A DNA stretch of 64,000 nucleotides, taken from positions 124,001 through 188,000 of the forward strand of contig JAENYK010000012.1 of the NCBI GenBank assembly GCA_016841825.1. Direction: 5' to 3'. Below are positions 35,480-44,953 of this stretch, in pieces. Position numbers and translations under genes: made by a program. Origin of the DNA: Halothermothrix sp. (GTDB taxonomy: Bacteria; Bacillota; Halanaerobiia; DY22613). Numbering within the stretch: the first letter of the stretch is position 1; the number at the start of each line of letters is the position of its first letter. A model generated the notes under the pieces. The model was not told the origin of the DNA, searched no databases, and saw nothing but the letters and a program-made list of their open reading frames with translations.

Positions 35480-36175
35480 ATGGCTAAAGGGAAAGTTGGA
35501 ACTTTCTTGAAAACAATCTGGACAAAATATAATCACCTTTTACTGCTTTTGTATTATCTGTTACTGGGGTTTATCTATTCGACATACAATAAAGCAATAA
35601 TTCCCGAATATTATGTACACTCTTTTTTGGATGATTACATTCCTTTTGTGAAGATTTTTGTCATTCCATATATTTTTTGGTATGTTTACATTACGACAGC
35701 ATTAATTTATTTTGGTCTGACATCACGTAAGGATTTTATCAAACTGGCTCTATTTATGTTTGGTGGAATGACTATATGTTATTTTATTTATTTACTGCTT
35801 CCCAATGGTCAAAAGTTGAGACCATTGATCTCTGATCAGGATTTTTGTTCCCGGTTAATATTGAAGATTTATGCCACAGATAAACCGACTAATGTATCAC
35901 CGAGTATGCATGTTTTGGATTCCATCGCAGTTCATTTAGCAGTAGTGCATTCTAAACTGAAAGATAAGAAGTGGGTTGTCTGGGGCTCGCTAATTTCTGC
36001 AGTCCTGATCTCTCTGTCTACGGTTCTGATTAAACAGCACTCTATAGAAGATGCCTTCTATGCGATAATTTTAGCTTATATTCTTTATAGAGTGATTTAC
36101 AAAGCTAATTGGCAGAAAGGTAAGGTTAAAGGCAAAAAAGACGCTAAAACGACCTCACAGTTAGCAGAAAATTAA
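35480..36175 (+). CDS. PAP2-superfamily membrane phosphatase-like protein
   Basis: About 231 residues with five or six membrane helices. The C-terminal half carries the two parts of the PAP2 signature, SPSMHVLDSIAVH and LSTVLIKQHSIEDA, with the conserved His in each. The N-terminal KxxxxxxRP part appears as GQKLRPLISD. Such proteins dephosphorylate lipid or prenyl phosphates, or act in phosphosphingolipid synthesis (inositol-type). ATG 35480 follows AGGTG; an earlier ATG at 35462 is possible. It is monocistronic. Confidence 0.75.
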   Translation: MAKGKVGTFLKTIWTKYNHLLLLLYYLLLGFIYSTYNKAIIPEYYVHSFLDDYIPFVKIFVIPYIFWYVYITTALIYFGLTSRKDFIKLALFMFGGMTICYFIYLLLPNGQKLRPLISDQDFCSRLILKIYATDKPTNVSPSMHVLDSIAVHLAVVHSKLKDKKWVVWGSLISAVLISLSTVLIKQHSIEDAFYAIILAYILYRVIYKANWQKGKVKGKKDAKTTSQLAEN

Positions 36176-36182
36176 CTATCAA

Positions 36183-36220
36183 CAGACCCTGGTTCTCAGT
36201 AATCAGGGTCTGTGATTTTT
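36183..36220 (+). terminator. terminator after the PAP2 gene
   Basis: CAGACCCTG pairs with CAGGGTCTG, followed by TGATTTTT. It separates two convergent genes. Confidence 0.85.
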
Positions 36221-36223
36221 ATT

Positions 36224-37510
36224 CTAGACAGATTCACCTCTGGCTACAGCCCGCCCCTTCTCTACATCTACCTTAGTTAGAACAATAATACCTAAAATAA
36301 AGAAGATAAATAGGGTAAAGATACCGTTACGACTGGAGCCTGTGAACTGACCAACCAGTCCAAAGATCAATGGTCCAAGAAAGGACATAAACTTACCTGA
36401 AAAACTCATAAATCCGAAAAATTCTGCGGATTTCTCTTTAGGAACCATACTTCCATACAGGGAGCGAGTTAGAGCCTGAGCTCCACCCTGAACAAAACCA
36501 ACCATTGTCGCCAGGATCCAGAACTCCAGAGGGGTACTCATTCTCCAACCTAGAAAAACAATAATGGTATAAATACTTAACGCCAAATAGATAGAGTTTT
36601 TGACACCTAATGGTTTGGCAATTTTGCCAAAGAGCAGGGAGAAAGGTATACCGACAAATTGGGTCAGCAGTAGGGCACCAATCAAATGGGTCTGACCAAT
36701 ATTAATCTCAGCTCCATAAATTGTAGCCATCTTGATGATGGTATTAATGCCTTCATTGTATAGAAGAAAAGCGATTAAGAAAGTAAATAACTCTTTATAT
36801 CTGGAAATCTCTCGAAAAGTATGAGAAATTCTTTTGAAACCGATTTTTATTACATGAGTGAGATTCTGGTTAGCAGTTGAGACATTCGATCTATCTTCTT
36901 TGACATATTTAAAGAGTGGAATTGAGAATATAAACCACCAGAGCCCAACACTAACAAAGGATAGTCTAGTACCCCAGACAGTATCGGGAATTCCCAGAAT
37001 TTCCGGCTTCATAATCATCACCAGGTTAATCGCCAGGAGAAGTCCGCCTCCAAGATAGCCCATAGCATAACCTTTGGTAGAGATATAGTCAATCTCATCT
37101 TTGGAAGTTATCTCCGGGAGTAATGCATCATAGAAGACATTGGCTCCGGAAAATCCTATACTACCAAATAAGAATAAAATAATACATAAAATAAAATCTC
37201 CAGTGGACACAAGAACCAGTAGTGTTGTTGCAATCATTCCCATAAAGGCAAAGAACCGCAAAAATTTCATTCGCGATTTAGAAAAATCGGAGATAGCTCC
37301 CAGGATTGGAGACAGTAAGGCCAGAATTAATACTGCCGCAGATTGAGTATAACCCCAGATGGCTGTCCTTGTAGCAGGAGCCAGATTAGTAGCTATACTG
37401 GCGAAATAGACCGGTAATACTGCTGCCATAACAGTGGTCGCAAAAGCAGAGTTAGCCCAATCATACATAATCCAACCCCAGATAGTCTTCTTCTTTGGAT
37501 CTTTTTTCAT
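36224..37510 (-). CDS. MFS transporter, UMF1/Atg22-like
   Basis: A 428-residue membrane protein with about 12 helices. The opening WGWIMYDWANSAFATTVMAAVLP is characteristic of the UMF1 family of the major facilitator superfamily, and SDFSKSRMKFLRF is the loop between helices 2 and 3. ATG 37510 follows GAGGAGG; the upstream in-frame extension to 37588 has no ribosome site. The substrate of this family is largely unknown in bacteria. Confidence 0.85.
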   Translation of the reverse strand: MKKDPKKKTIWGWIMYDWANSAFATTVMAAVLPVYFASIATNLAPATRTAIWGYTQSAAVLILALLSPILGAISDFSKSRMKFLRFFAFMGMIATTLLVLVSTGDFILCIILFLFGSIGFSGANVFYDALLPEITSKDEIDYISTKGYAMGYLGGGLLLAINLVMIMKPEILGIPDTVWGTRLSFVSVGLWWFIFSIPLFKYVKEDRSNVSTANQNLTHVIKIGFKRISHTFREISRYKELFTFLIAFLLYNEGINTIIKMATIYGAEINIGQTHLIGALLLTQFVGIPFSLLFGKIAKPLGVKNSIYLALSIYTIIVFLGWRMSTPLEFWILATMVGFVQGGAQALTRSLYGSMVPKEKSAEFFGFMSFSGKFMSFLGPLIFGLVGQFTGSSRNGIFTLFIFFILGIIVLTKVDVEKGRAVARGESV

Positions 37511-37693
37511 TATGAAACCCTCCTCATACGATCTATTAATTAGATTAGAATTCATCTTTGCTAAAGTTAAAAATTCTTGGGAAGGCATCGAAAACCCTCT
37601 TTTGTTGTCGAAAATTTAACTTCTGGCGTATATTGTAACATTTATGTAACCTGTTTTGAGGAGGATGCAATTATCATACACAGCCAACGATCT

Positions 37694-37763
37694 AAAAATA
37701 GTCTGTGGTAAAAAGCAAAAGTTTGAGTTATTCTCAAAAAGCTTTTTCCTACAGACTATTTTT
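37694..37763 (-). terminator. long hairpin downstream of the flippase gene
   Basis: AAAAATAGTCTGT at 37694 pairs with ACAGACTATTTTT at 37751, extended inside by GGTAAAAAGC with GCTTTTTCC. It ends the minus-strand gene at 37779 and may also protect the MFS gene promoter. Confidence 0.75.
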
Positions 37764-37778
37764 GGTTGTTTTGTAAAT

Positions 37779-39341
37779 TTATTTAAATTTTTGTAAATCT
37801 TTTTTGGTAACTCCCTGCACCAGAATCATCCATCCCAGATAGAAGACTATAGATACTATAATGGTATACAGGGTAATCAAACGGGGATGTAGCCCGAAGT
37901 TAAAGCCAAGGTTTTCCATCAGGGGTAAGACCCAATATAATAAAAGACAACCACTCAACGGTTTGAACAGAATATGAGTTAGATTCATTTTAAAACCGAC
38001 AATTCTGCCGATAGAGATAAAATCTGCGATGGCACCGATATTCCACCCGATGCTGAGAGCGATAGCTGCACCTTTAATTTGAAATAGTGGGTGACCGGTC
38101 AGGACGTAAAGGCAGCCTAATTTAAAACTGGTTCCAATAATCATATTTTTTACTGCTATTTGCGGCTTACCCAATCCATTTAGAACTCCTCCAGCTACAT
38201 GCACAAAATAGGTTGCAAGAGCTCCGAATCCTAACAGACTGAGTAAAGAACCTGCTTCAGGGAAATTAAATAATAGTTGACAGATCTCATTGCCCCGAAA
38301 GATGAAGAAAAGACTGGCCGGGAATCCGATATAGGTGGTAATTCTTAAAACTTCGTGATACTTCTCCCTGATGGCATTCATCTTATTTCTCGCCAGGGCA
38401 TCTGAGACAGATGGCACCAGGCTGGTGGTCAGTGCATTATTAATAATATTTGGCAAGAAGATAATCTGTAAGGCAATACCCGTTAACTGACCGAATTGAG
38501 ATGTGGCTTCTGCTACCGATAATCCAGACCGCTGTAACAGAGAGGGTATCATGATAGCATCCAGAGTATACATCAGTGAGATAACTAATCTACCGATGGT
38601 GATCGGCACTCCCAACTTAAACAGATCTTTCAAAGCATGACGGGAAGTATATTGAGTGGGAGGTGCGCTGCGCAGATCTGTCGTTAATAAATCATTACCA
38701 TTTCTGATAAATCGATGAGTAATAAAGATTATTACCAGAGTAATCATCCCGCTGAATTCTCCCAGTGTTATACCAATTGCGGCCCCGGTTGCTCCATATT
38801 GCAAACCTTGTTTGATTAGCAGAGCAATCAAGATAAAAGAGGATCCGATTCTGATCAATTGTTCGATAGTTTGGGAGATAGCTGTAGGAGTCATGGTTTT
38901 TAAACCTTGAAAATAACTGCGTAGTATGGAAGCGATAGTTACAAAGATTAGAGATGGTGCGATAGCCAATAGTAATCTATAAGTTCTGATATCAGAGAGG
39001 AGTGTTACGGCAACCCATTTGGCAGAAAAGATGAGAAGTAAAGTTATGGCTAAACTTGATCCCAATAGACAAGTAAATGACACCTTTAAAATTCGCATCG
39101 CAGCTCTGGTGTCTCTCTGAGCATTTTTTTCTGAGACTAGTTTGGCGATAGCCACGGGGAATCCTGCAGTTGAAAGAAGAATTAAGGTAACGTAGATCGG
39201 ATAAATCATCGAATATAGACCAACACCTTCATCTCCCAGATAGTGAACCATAACTATTCTAAGAATAAATCCCAGTATTCGATTTAAAAATCCAGCGATG
39301 GCCAGGATGATAGCTCCCTGGAGAAAAGTTTGCTGCTTCAC
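37779..39341 (-). CDS. SpoVB/MurJ-like polysaccharide flippase
   Basis: About 520 residues with 14 predicted helices in the MOP flippase superfamily. The GFLNRILGFILRIVMVHYLGDEGVGLYSMIYP opening region is typical of SpoVB and related lipid-linked oligosaccharide exporters, and GVPITIGRLVISLMYTLDAIM appears mid-protein. SpoVB is needed for the spore cortex; YtgP/MurJ-type relatives act in vegetative wall synthesis. The genome is spore-forming, so either role is possible. GTG 39341 fits the GGAG site better than GTG 39350. Confidence 0.8.
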   Translation of the reverse strand: MKQQTFLQGAIILAIAGFLNRILGFILRIVMVHYLGDEGVGLYSMIYPIYVTLILLSTAGFPVAIAKLVSEKNAQRDTRAAMRILKVSFTCLLGSSLAITLLLIFSAKWVAVTLLSDIRTYRLLLAIAPSLIFVTIASILRSYFQGLKTMTPTAISQTIEQLIRIGSSFILIALLIKQGLQYGATGAAIGITLGEFSGMITLVIIFITHRFIRNGNDLLTTDLRSAPPTQYTSRHALKDLFKLGVPITIGRLVISLMYTLDAIMIPSLLQRSGLSVAEATSQFGQLTGIALQIIFLPNIINNALTTSLVPSVSDALARNKMNAIREKYHEVLRITTYIGFPASLFFIFRGNEICQLLFNFPEAGSLLSLLGFGALATYFVHVAGGVLNGLGKPQIAVKNMIIGTSFKLGCLYVLTGHPLFQIKGAAIALSIGWNIGAIADFISIGRIVGFKMNLTHILFKPLSGCLLLYWVLPLMENLGFNFGLHPRLITLYTIIVSIVFYLGWMILVQGVTKKDLQKFK

Positions 39342-39540
39342 ATATTTCACTCCAATACAAAATATTAATAAGACAAGAGTTATCTATACCTGAGGGTATA
39401 AATTTCTCATAAATAATATATATGTGATTAAAAAAACTTTATGTCAGAGAAAAGTGAAGGGAGGAGAAGAAGGTAAAGAGTTAGAAATATATGGTGAAGG
39501 AAGTTTTGAAAATATCTCTTATCAGGAGGAATTGAGGAAA

Positions 39541-40314
39541 ATGAGAGCTCCTAATACGTGTGTTGTTTATGCTCATCGAGGTTTTTCAGCAATAGCCCCA
39601 GAGAATACAATGGTGGCATTTCAGAAAGCCCTGGAATTCGGTGCGACAGGGATTGAACTGGATGTTCAATTGTCAAAAGACGGTGTAGTGATGGTCTGTC
39701 ACGATGAAAAAGTGGATCGAACAACAGATGGTCAGGGATTTCTGGTGGATTATACCTGTGCGGAGTTACAGAAGTTGGATGCAGGTAGTTGGTTCTGTTC
39801 CCATGAAGGTTGTCAGTGCAAAAAATATCAGGGTGTGACTATTCCTACACTCAAAGAAGTTTTAGAACTGCTTACTGAACGACTAGCTAACGCTACTGTA
39901 GAGTTAAATATAGAGCTAAAAACAGGAATTGTGGATTATCCGGAATTGGAAGAGAAAGTACTGGAGTTAACTCATCAATATGGGATTCATTCTCGAACTA
40001 TTTTTTCATCATTCAATCATTATAGTTTAAAGAAGATGCGGGAACTGGATAGTAAAGCCAGAATCGGTGTCCTGTATATCGCAGGTATCTATGAACCCTG
40101 GGAATACGTCAAACAATTTGCTGCAGAAGCCATTCATCCAATTTTTTATAACATTCGCCCGGAATTGGTGAAACAAGCCCATCGGGCAGGAATTAAGGTT
40201 AATCCATTTACAGTTAATGAGCCAGGGATGATGAAAAAGATGATCGATTGCGGTGTCGATGGGGTAATTACCAATTATCCAGATCGGCTTCTTAGTTTAT
40301 TAAAACAAATCTAA
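39541..40314 (+). CDS. glycerophosphodiester phosphodiesterase
   Basis: A 257-residue TIM-barrel GDPD. The N-terminal VYAHRGFSAIAPENTMVAF holds the catalytic His-Arg and Glu-Asn, GIELDVQLSKDGVVMVCHDEKVDRTTDG the metal-binding Glu/Asp and second His, and LNIELKTG the third metal Glu. It hydrolyses glycerophosphodiesters to glycerol-3-phosphate and an alcohol. ATG 39541 is used; the in-frame extension upstream to 39424 is unlike the family. A transporter gene follows 17 bases downstream. Confidence 0.92.
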   Translation: MRAPNTCVVYAHRGFSAIAPENTMVAFQKALEFGATGIELDVQLSKDGVVMVCHDEKVDRTTDGQGFLVDYTCAELQKLDAGSWFCSHEGCQCKKYQGVTIPTLKEVLELLTERLANATVELNIELKTGIVDYPELEEKVLELTHQYGIHSRTIFSSFNHYSLKKMRELDSKARIGVLYIAGIYEPWEYVKQFAAEAIHPIFYNIRPELVKQAHRAGIKVNPFTVNEPGMMKKMIDCGVDGVITNYPDRLLSLLKQI

Positions 40315-40331
40315 ATTTAGGAGGCAAGAAG

Positions 40332-41648
40332 ATGGAAAACGGGAATTTGAAGCTTGATTACAAGAATACTTTGATTCTGGGTACAGGATTTATGGCTATC
40401 TCCATGGTCTGGTCACTTTTTAATTCTTATGTGCCTATTTTTCTGGCTAAATATATTGCCAGTACGACCATAATCGGTTACATTATGACTCTGGATAACT
40501 GGGCGGGGATGACGATTCAACCATTGATTACATCTATCAGTGATCGTACCTGGAGGAACGGCGGACGGCGAATGCCCTATTTAAAAGCCGGTATTCCGAT
40601 AGCAGCAGTATTCGTTATTCTTTTACCCTTGAATTTTAATCTGCTGACGATTATTGTGAGTATTCTGATGTTAGATCTCTCGATGAGTATCTTTAGAGGA
40701 CCTACTGTAGCCCTGATGCCAGACCTTACCGCTCCCAAACTACGTAGTAAGGCCAATGGAATTATTAACTTTATGGGTGGACTGGGAGCTCTTATGACTT
40801 ATTTTCTGGGTTCCAGGCTTTATGATATCCATCCTGCATTACCTTTTGCTCTGGCTGCATTAATTATGGTAGGTGTGTTATATCTGTTGGTGAAAAAGAT
40901 TAAAGAACCTCAACCTGGTGAAGTGGGAACAGGTCAGGTCACCATGGCTCCTGAAGGACAGGAGATGGGGACTGAGCCTGCAATGGAAACTGAAGCCAGC
41001 AAAGAGACCGCAAAGAAAGGAAATCTGCTCAAGACTTTGTTTAGGGTAATTGGCGACCATGATAAAAGTTGTTTCTTTTTACTTCTGGCGATTCTCTTCT
41101 GGTTTATTGGCTGGAGTGGTATTGATGCCTTTTTCACTACCTATGGTCAAGATCCATCTGTTTTAGGGTCGGAAAGTGTTGCTTCAAGACTGTTAGGTTA
41201 TTTCTCTTTGACTTTTCTTATCTTTGCGATTCCCAGTGGCTTTATTGCAACCAAAATTGGCAGAAAGAGAACGATTAGTATAGGTATTTTATGTCTTACA
41301 GTGGTGTTGTGTCTATTATTCTTCTTTAAGACTAAGTTGACTATGTCTGTTCTTCTGGCATGCGGCGGAATTGGCTGGTCATTGATAAATATTAACTCAT
41401 ATCCGATGGTCGTAGAGATGGGTAAAGGTGAAGAGATTGGTTCTTATACTGGACTGTATTATCTTTTCTCTTCCATTGCAGCAGTAATTGCGCCGCCACT
41501 TTTTGGTCAATTTATGGATTGGTTCGGAAAAGGTGTGATTTTTATTCTGGCAGCAGTTTCTCTGGTGATAGCTTTTCTTTTTATTACCCGGGTCAGGGCT
41601 GGAGAAGCAGTGTTTGAGCAGGCTAATGAAGCTAATCTGGCAGGATAA
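40332..41648 (+). CDS. MFS transporter, SLC45/GPH-like
   Basis: A 438-residue protein with 12 helices. The WAGMTIQPLITSISDRTWRNGGRRMPYL segment matches the signature loop of sugar-type MFS carriers related to SLC45. A Glu/Thr-rich cytoplasmic loop of about 45 residues separates the two halves. It is in one operon with the phosphodiesterase, so uptake of a related compound or export of the released alcohol are both possible. AGGAGG precedes the ATG. Confidence 0.8.
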   Translation: MENGNLKLDYKNTLILGTGFMAISMVWSLFNSYVPIFLAKYIASTTIIGYIMTLDNWAGMTIQPLITSISDRTWRNGGRRMPYLKAGIPIAAVFVILLPLNFNLLTIIVSILMLDLSMSIFRGPTVALMPDLTAPKLRSKANGIINFMGGLGALMTYFLGSRLYDIHPALPFALAALIMVGVLYLLVKKIKEPQPGEVGTGQVTMAPEGQEMGTEPAMETEASKETAKKGNLLKTLFRVIGDHDKSCFFLLLAILFWFIGWSGIDAFFTTYGQDPSVLGSESVASRLLGYFSLTFLIFAIPSGFIATKIGRKRTISIGILCLTVVLCLLFFFKTKLTMSVLLACGGIGWSLININSYPMVVEMGKGEEIGSYTGLYYLFSSIAAVIAPPLFGQFMDWFGKGVIFILAAVSLVIAFLFITRVRAGEAVFEQANEANLAG

Positions 41649-41761
41649 TTAACTATTAAATCAACTGGTTAAGAATAATTAATTAAATATTGGAGAGTAT
41701 ATTATTATGAAGGTATTTTACTACATTAAATTGGTGAATTAAGAAAATTTGTCAGAAAATT

Positions 41762-41801
41762 AAAACACCCTCTGGTTCAAAAAAATACCCGGGGGTGTTT
41801 T
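41762..41801 (+). terminator. terminator between convergent genes
   Basis: AAAACACCC pairs with GGGGGTGTTTT, followed by a short T stretch on the plus strand and A-rich sequence on the other side, so it may work both ways. Confidence 0.8.
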
Positions 41802-41866
41802 ATGGTTGATGATCGAATTTACGATAGCTGTATTCTGATTCGTGGAATCCATCTTTTTTAGCTTTT

Positions 41867-42298
41867 TTAAGATTCCAGGCAGATAATCTTGTTTCTGCCC
41901 AATTCCTTGGCTTTGTTCAATGCTTTTTCAGCCTCTTCAAATTTAGTACCTACACCGGCACTGAAAATAATACTTAGCTCTTTTTTAACTGAGGGGAAGT
42001 AAAATCCGTGAAAATGCTGTCTAATATCATCTAGTAACACTTTCGATTCATTAATACTTAAACCCTTAAAGAATACTAAAAATTTATCGTGTAAAAGTCT
42101 TCCGATAATATGACGTTCGTCTACATTATGTTTGAGAATTTCAGCAGTCTTTTTTAGAATGTCATCTCCAACATCTCGCCCATAAGCATCATTAAAACTT
42201 TTAAAGTTATCAAGGTCTACGATTGCATAAGTTCCATCGTGTTGTTCTGTTATTTGAAAAAATGATTCCCTATCTAGAAGTCCAGTTAAATTGTCCAC
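41867..42298 (-). CDS. stand-alone degenerate GGDEF-domain protein
   Basis: A 143-residue single domain. The start LTGLLDRESFF, YAIVDLDNFKSFND and AYGRDVGDDIL follow diguanylate cyclases, but the active-site motif GG[DE]EF reads LLHDK (in GRLLHDKFLVFF), so cyclase activity is not expected. No sensor domain is attached. It may bind c-di-GMP or GTP as an effector, or be a decayed enzyme. GTG 42298 follows GAGGTGAGG. Tandem hairpins lie in its leader. Confidence 0.7.
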   Translation of the reverse strand: MDNLTGLLDRESFFQITEQHDGTYAIVDLDNFKSFNDAYGRDVGDDILKKTAEILKHNVDERHIIGRLLHDKFLVFFKGLSINESKVLLDDIRQHFHGFYFPSVKKELSIIFSAGVGTKFEEAEKALNKAKELGRNKIICLES

Positions 42299-42405
42299 GA
42301 TATACCTCACCTCTTCTTTTAGGATTGTTATTATTAGATTCGCTGCATGGCGTGATTATTCCTTTAAATTTTTTAAATATTTTAATAATTAAAATTATCC
42401 AGAAT

Positions 42406-42455
42406 AAAAAAAAGCGATGTATTTAAACATCGCCCGATGTCATTAACATCGCTTT
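42406..42455 (-). terminator. tandem near-identical hairpins in the GGDEF leader
   Basis: On the minus strand GCGATGT...ACATCG occurs twice in a row, and the second copy is followed by eight T. The arms of the two hairpins can also pair crosswise. The signal is about 110 bases upstream of the GGDEF start, so it is either the end of an unseen minus-strand RNA or an attenuator. Confidence 0.55.
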
Positions 42456-42566
42456 AAGCTAAGTACACTTATAAAAGGAGAATTGGAGAGATTTCTCTTA
42501 TATCATAATAAATCAATCTAAAAAAAATCTTAAATAATTAAAATAAAAAAAATTTCTGTTTACCGG

Positions 42567-42618
42567 TTGACAGATGAAAAAATATGTGTTATATTATTAG
42601 TAACGATAATTATTACTG
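42567..42618 (+). promoter_or_regulatory. rubrerythrin promoter with PerR-like box
   Basis: TTGACA (42567) and TATATT (42590) are 17 bases apart. Just downstream, ATAATTATTA (42606-42615) matches ten consecutive positions of the PerR consensus TTATAATTATTATAA. Binding there would block transcription until peroxide stress. The identity of the regulator is inferred. Confidence 0.55.
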
Positions 42619-42637
42619 TTAAGGGGGAATAAAAATT

Positions 42638-43156
42638 ATGAGTAAGAAAACTATTGAAAACCTGAAGGCTGCTTTTGCTGGTGAGAGTCAAGCGAGAAAC
42701 AAATATACTTTCTTTGCTAGTGTAGCTAAGAATGAAGGTTGGTTAGAAGTAGCTGAAGCTTTTGAAGTGGCAGCAGCTAATGAAGAGGCTCATGCTAAGG
42801 TGATCTTCAAATTACTAAAAGGTATTGGTGATACTAAGGCTAATTTGCATGCTGCTATTGATGGAGAGACTTTTGAACATGAAGATATGTATCCAGAGTT
42901 TTTGAAAGTGGCTGAAGAAGAGGGTGAAGAAGCTGCTGCTAAGTATTTCAGAACTGTTATTGATGTTGAAAAACATCATGCCGACATGTTTGCCGCGCTA
43001 AAAGAGCGCTTAGAAAAAGGTGAACTGCTGAAAACTGAGAAGAATACTAAGTGGAAGTGTCGGGTCTGTGGTTACATTCATGAGGGAACAACTCCTCCGG
43101 ATGTTTGTCCACTATGCCATCATCCAGCTAAGTTTTATCAACCTTATAAAGGTTAA
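42638..43156 (+). CDS. rbr: rubrerythrin
   Basis: A 172-residue peroxide-reducing protein. The ferritin-like diiron domain has AFAGESQARNKYTFFA, ANEEAHAKV and VIDVEKHHADMF as ligand segments, followed by a C-terminal rubredoxin-type domain with WKCRVCGYIHEG and DVCPLCHHP. It detoxifies hydrogen peroxide in the cytoplasm of anaerobes, taking electrons from rubredoxin or NADH-dependent partners. AAGGGGG precedes the ATG. Confidence 0.96.
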   Translation: MSKKTIENLKAAFAGESQARNKYTFFASVAKNEGWLEVAEAFEVAAANEEAHAKVIFKLLKGIGDTKANLHAAIDGETFEHEDMYPEFLKVAEEEGEEAAAKYFRTVIDVEKHHADMFAALKERLEKGELLKTEKNTKWKCRVCGYIHEGTTPPDVCPLCHHPAKFYQPYKG

Positions 43157-43229
43157 TCTTCTGGATTAAGATATTTGGTACTTAAGCAAAAGAGTTTTGA
43201 TTAATGAATATCGGTCAAAAATGACATTC

Positions 43230-43272
43230 GACCCGGGATATGATTCTGATACTTAAGCATACGTCCCGGGTC
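43230..43272 (+). terminator. GC-rich hairpin between rubrerythrin and rubredoxin-like genes
   Basis: GACCCGGGA pairs exactly with TCCCGGGTC over a 25-base loop containing CATACG/TATG pairs. There is no T-run, so it may protect the 3' end of the rubrerythrin mRNA rather than terminate. Confidence 0.5.
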
Positions 43273-43298
43273 AATCTAACATGGGGAGTGAAGTAATT

Positions 43299-43628
43299 AT
43301 GTATAAATGTACAGTTTGCGGATTTATTTACGAAGGAGAGGAAGCTCCTGAACATTGCCCAAAATGCGGCGCTCCAAGAGAGAAATTTGCACAAGTGTCA
43401 GATGACACTAAAGCAAAAATTTTGCGTTCTCGCTTCTCCAATGACTTACATATGGAATTGAAGAGTTTGCTGGACTCAGTTTTGCAGATAGCAGAACAGG
43501 GCATTGAAGATAATTTAGATCCGGGCTGCGTGAAAGTTTTTACAGAAGCTAAAGATGCTGCAGTTTTGCTAGGTCAAATGGTTAAAGCAGAACTGGAAAC
43601 CCATATGAAAAAGGAAAAATGGGGATAA
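43299..43628 (+). CDS. rubredoxin-like zinc/iron-ribbon protein with helical C-terminus
   Basis: A 109-residue protein. Residues 1-35 form a short rubredoxin-like knuckle (YKCTVCGFIYEG and EHCPKCGAPREKF). The remaining 70 residues are helical and resemble no domain I can name, with LHMELKSLLDSVLQIAEQG. It follows rubrerythrin and is likely its redox partner or a peroxide-stress protein. ATG 43299 follows GGGGAG. Confidence 0.7.
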   Translation: MYKCTVCGFIYEGEEAPEHCPKCGAPREKFAQVSDDTKAKILRSRFSNDLHMELKSLLDSVLQIAEQGIEDNLDPGCVKVFTEAKDAAVLLGQMVKAELETHMKKEKWG

Positions 43629-43721
43629 AAAAAGTCAAAAGAGGCATAGTAATAAAAGAGTTGGGAGATAGTGAGCCTGACTCTTTTCATATTAGCCTGG
43701 CTAAAAGGGGAAGGTGATTAG

Positions 43722-44300
43722 ATGGTAAACTATGAACAGATCTTTCTGATGTTAATTCCCGAATATCCAACCCTTGCTGTGGCAAAAGAGTTTCAGGAAG
43801 CAATTAATCGGAGGTATCATCTATACAGTATTGTTCCCGATTTGCATATTACTCTGGAATCGATTGCGATTAGGGATGACAGAGATGTCGAGATTGCCAA
43901 AAAGTTGATTAGAGAAATCTGTCATAATGTAGAGCCATTTCCCATTGTTATTGATGGATTTGCTTGTTTTGGACCTCCATACAAGTCGGTTCACCTTCAT
44001 GTAACTAAGACTGAACCATTGGTTAATTTCTATCAAAAGATACATTCCAGTCTTGAACAAGTAGGTCTTGTTGTGCGGGAATATCCTGAAGGGGTGAATT
44101 TCCACATTACTATTGCTTCCAGTTGTTTTCCGGGTCGGAATTGGTCTGAGGAAGAGTATCATCAGGTCTGTGAAGAATTGCAGCAACTTCCGCTAGAATC
44201 GGGATTTATTCTAAATGATCTGGAGTTATGGTATCCTGCTGTTAATCGGGAAGAAAAGTTGGTGGAGAGGTTCACTTTAAATGAAAAGAAACTTACCTAG
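43722..44300 (+). CDS. 2H phosphoesterase (2'-5' RNA ligase family)
   Basis: A 192-residue protein with the two HxT motifs of the LigT/2H superfamily: DLHITLES (about 40-47) and NFHITIAS (about 125-132). Members hydrolyse cyclic phosphates on tRNA or small nucleotides; the exact substrate cannot be read. GGGGAAGGTG precedes the ATG. It sits between stress and spore genes without clear functional links. Confidence 0.8.
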   Translation: MVNYEQIFLMLIPEYPTLAVAKEFQEAINRRYHLYSIVPDLHITLESIAIRDDRDVEIAKKLIREICHNVEPFPIVIDGFACFGPPYKSVHLHVTKTEPLVNFYQKIHSSLEQVGLVVREYPEGVNFHITIASSCFPGRNWSEEEYHQVCEELQQLPLESGFILNDLELWYPAVNREEKLVERFTLNEKKLT

Positions 44301-44405
44301 TTAGGGAAAGGATTACATATGAGCAGTTTAACGCTTATTATTTCATAACAGGTAGGTCTATTTGCAAAATGTATCGGTCAGGAGAGTTTTTCTTTAAAAT
44401 CTAGT

Positions 44406-44438
44406 ACCCTTTCCGTGAAGAAATGGAAGGGGTTTTTC
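44406..44438 (+). terminator. terminator after the 2H phosphoesterase gene
   Basis: ACCCTTTCC pairs with GGAAGGGGT, followed by TTTTT. Confidence 0.8.
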
Positions 44439-44572
44439 GTATAAATGGATTCAAAATTTTAATAAATATAATAGAAATATATTAGTTTAGATAAAATTTT
44501 GCTAATGAAATAGAGTTTAAATGAAAATAGAATGGTTAATAATAATGTTAGAATCCAAAGGGAGGTGTTACT

Positions 44573-44809
44573 ATGACCGTAGGGAAAAAGCTGCATCAAG
44601 CATTAACTTCTCTGGAAGGCTTGAGATCTGAGTATGAGACTTTTGCACAGGATACTGATGACAAAATGGCTCAACAAATGTTCCAAAGTGGTGCTCAGCA
44701 ATTGGATTCTCTGATCACTGACCTGCGTAATCGGGTCAATTATGTGGAACAACAGGAACCGCAATATAAAGTTGAGCAGCAAATGACCGGACAACAGCGG
44801 CAACAATAG
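44573..44809 (+). CDS. DUF1657 small protein
   Basis: A 78-residue helical protein: MTVGKKLHQALTSLEGL, a central helix with FAQDTDDKMAQQMF, and a Gln-rich tail. It matches the DUF1657 family, which in spore formers is found near spoVA and other late sporulation genes. The function is unknown. GGGAGGTG precedes the ATG. Its presence supports spore formation here. Confidence 0.85.
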   Translation: MTVGKKLHQALTSLEGLRSEYETFAQDTDDKMAQQMFQSGAQQLDSLITDLRNRVNYVEQQEPQYKVEQQMTGQQRQQ

Positions 44810-44953
44810 TTTGGTAACACCCGAAGAAGCTGGTCGGATATGGTGATTCCGATCAGTTTCTCATTATAGGTGCTGAAGAATCTCTACTAATTTATTGGTC
44901 ATTATGGTATAATAAACTAAATTAATCAAGAGATAAGGGAGGGAATTTAAACA

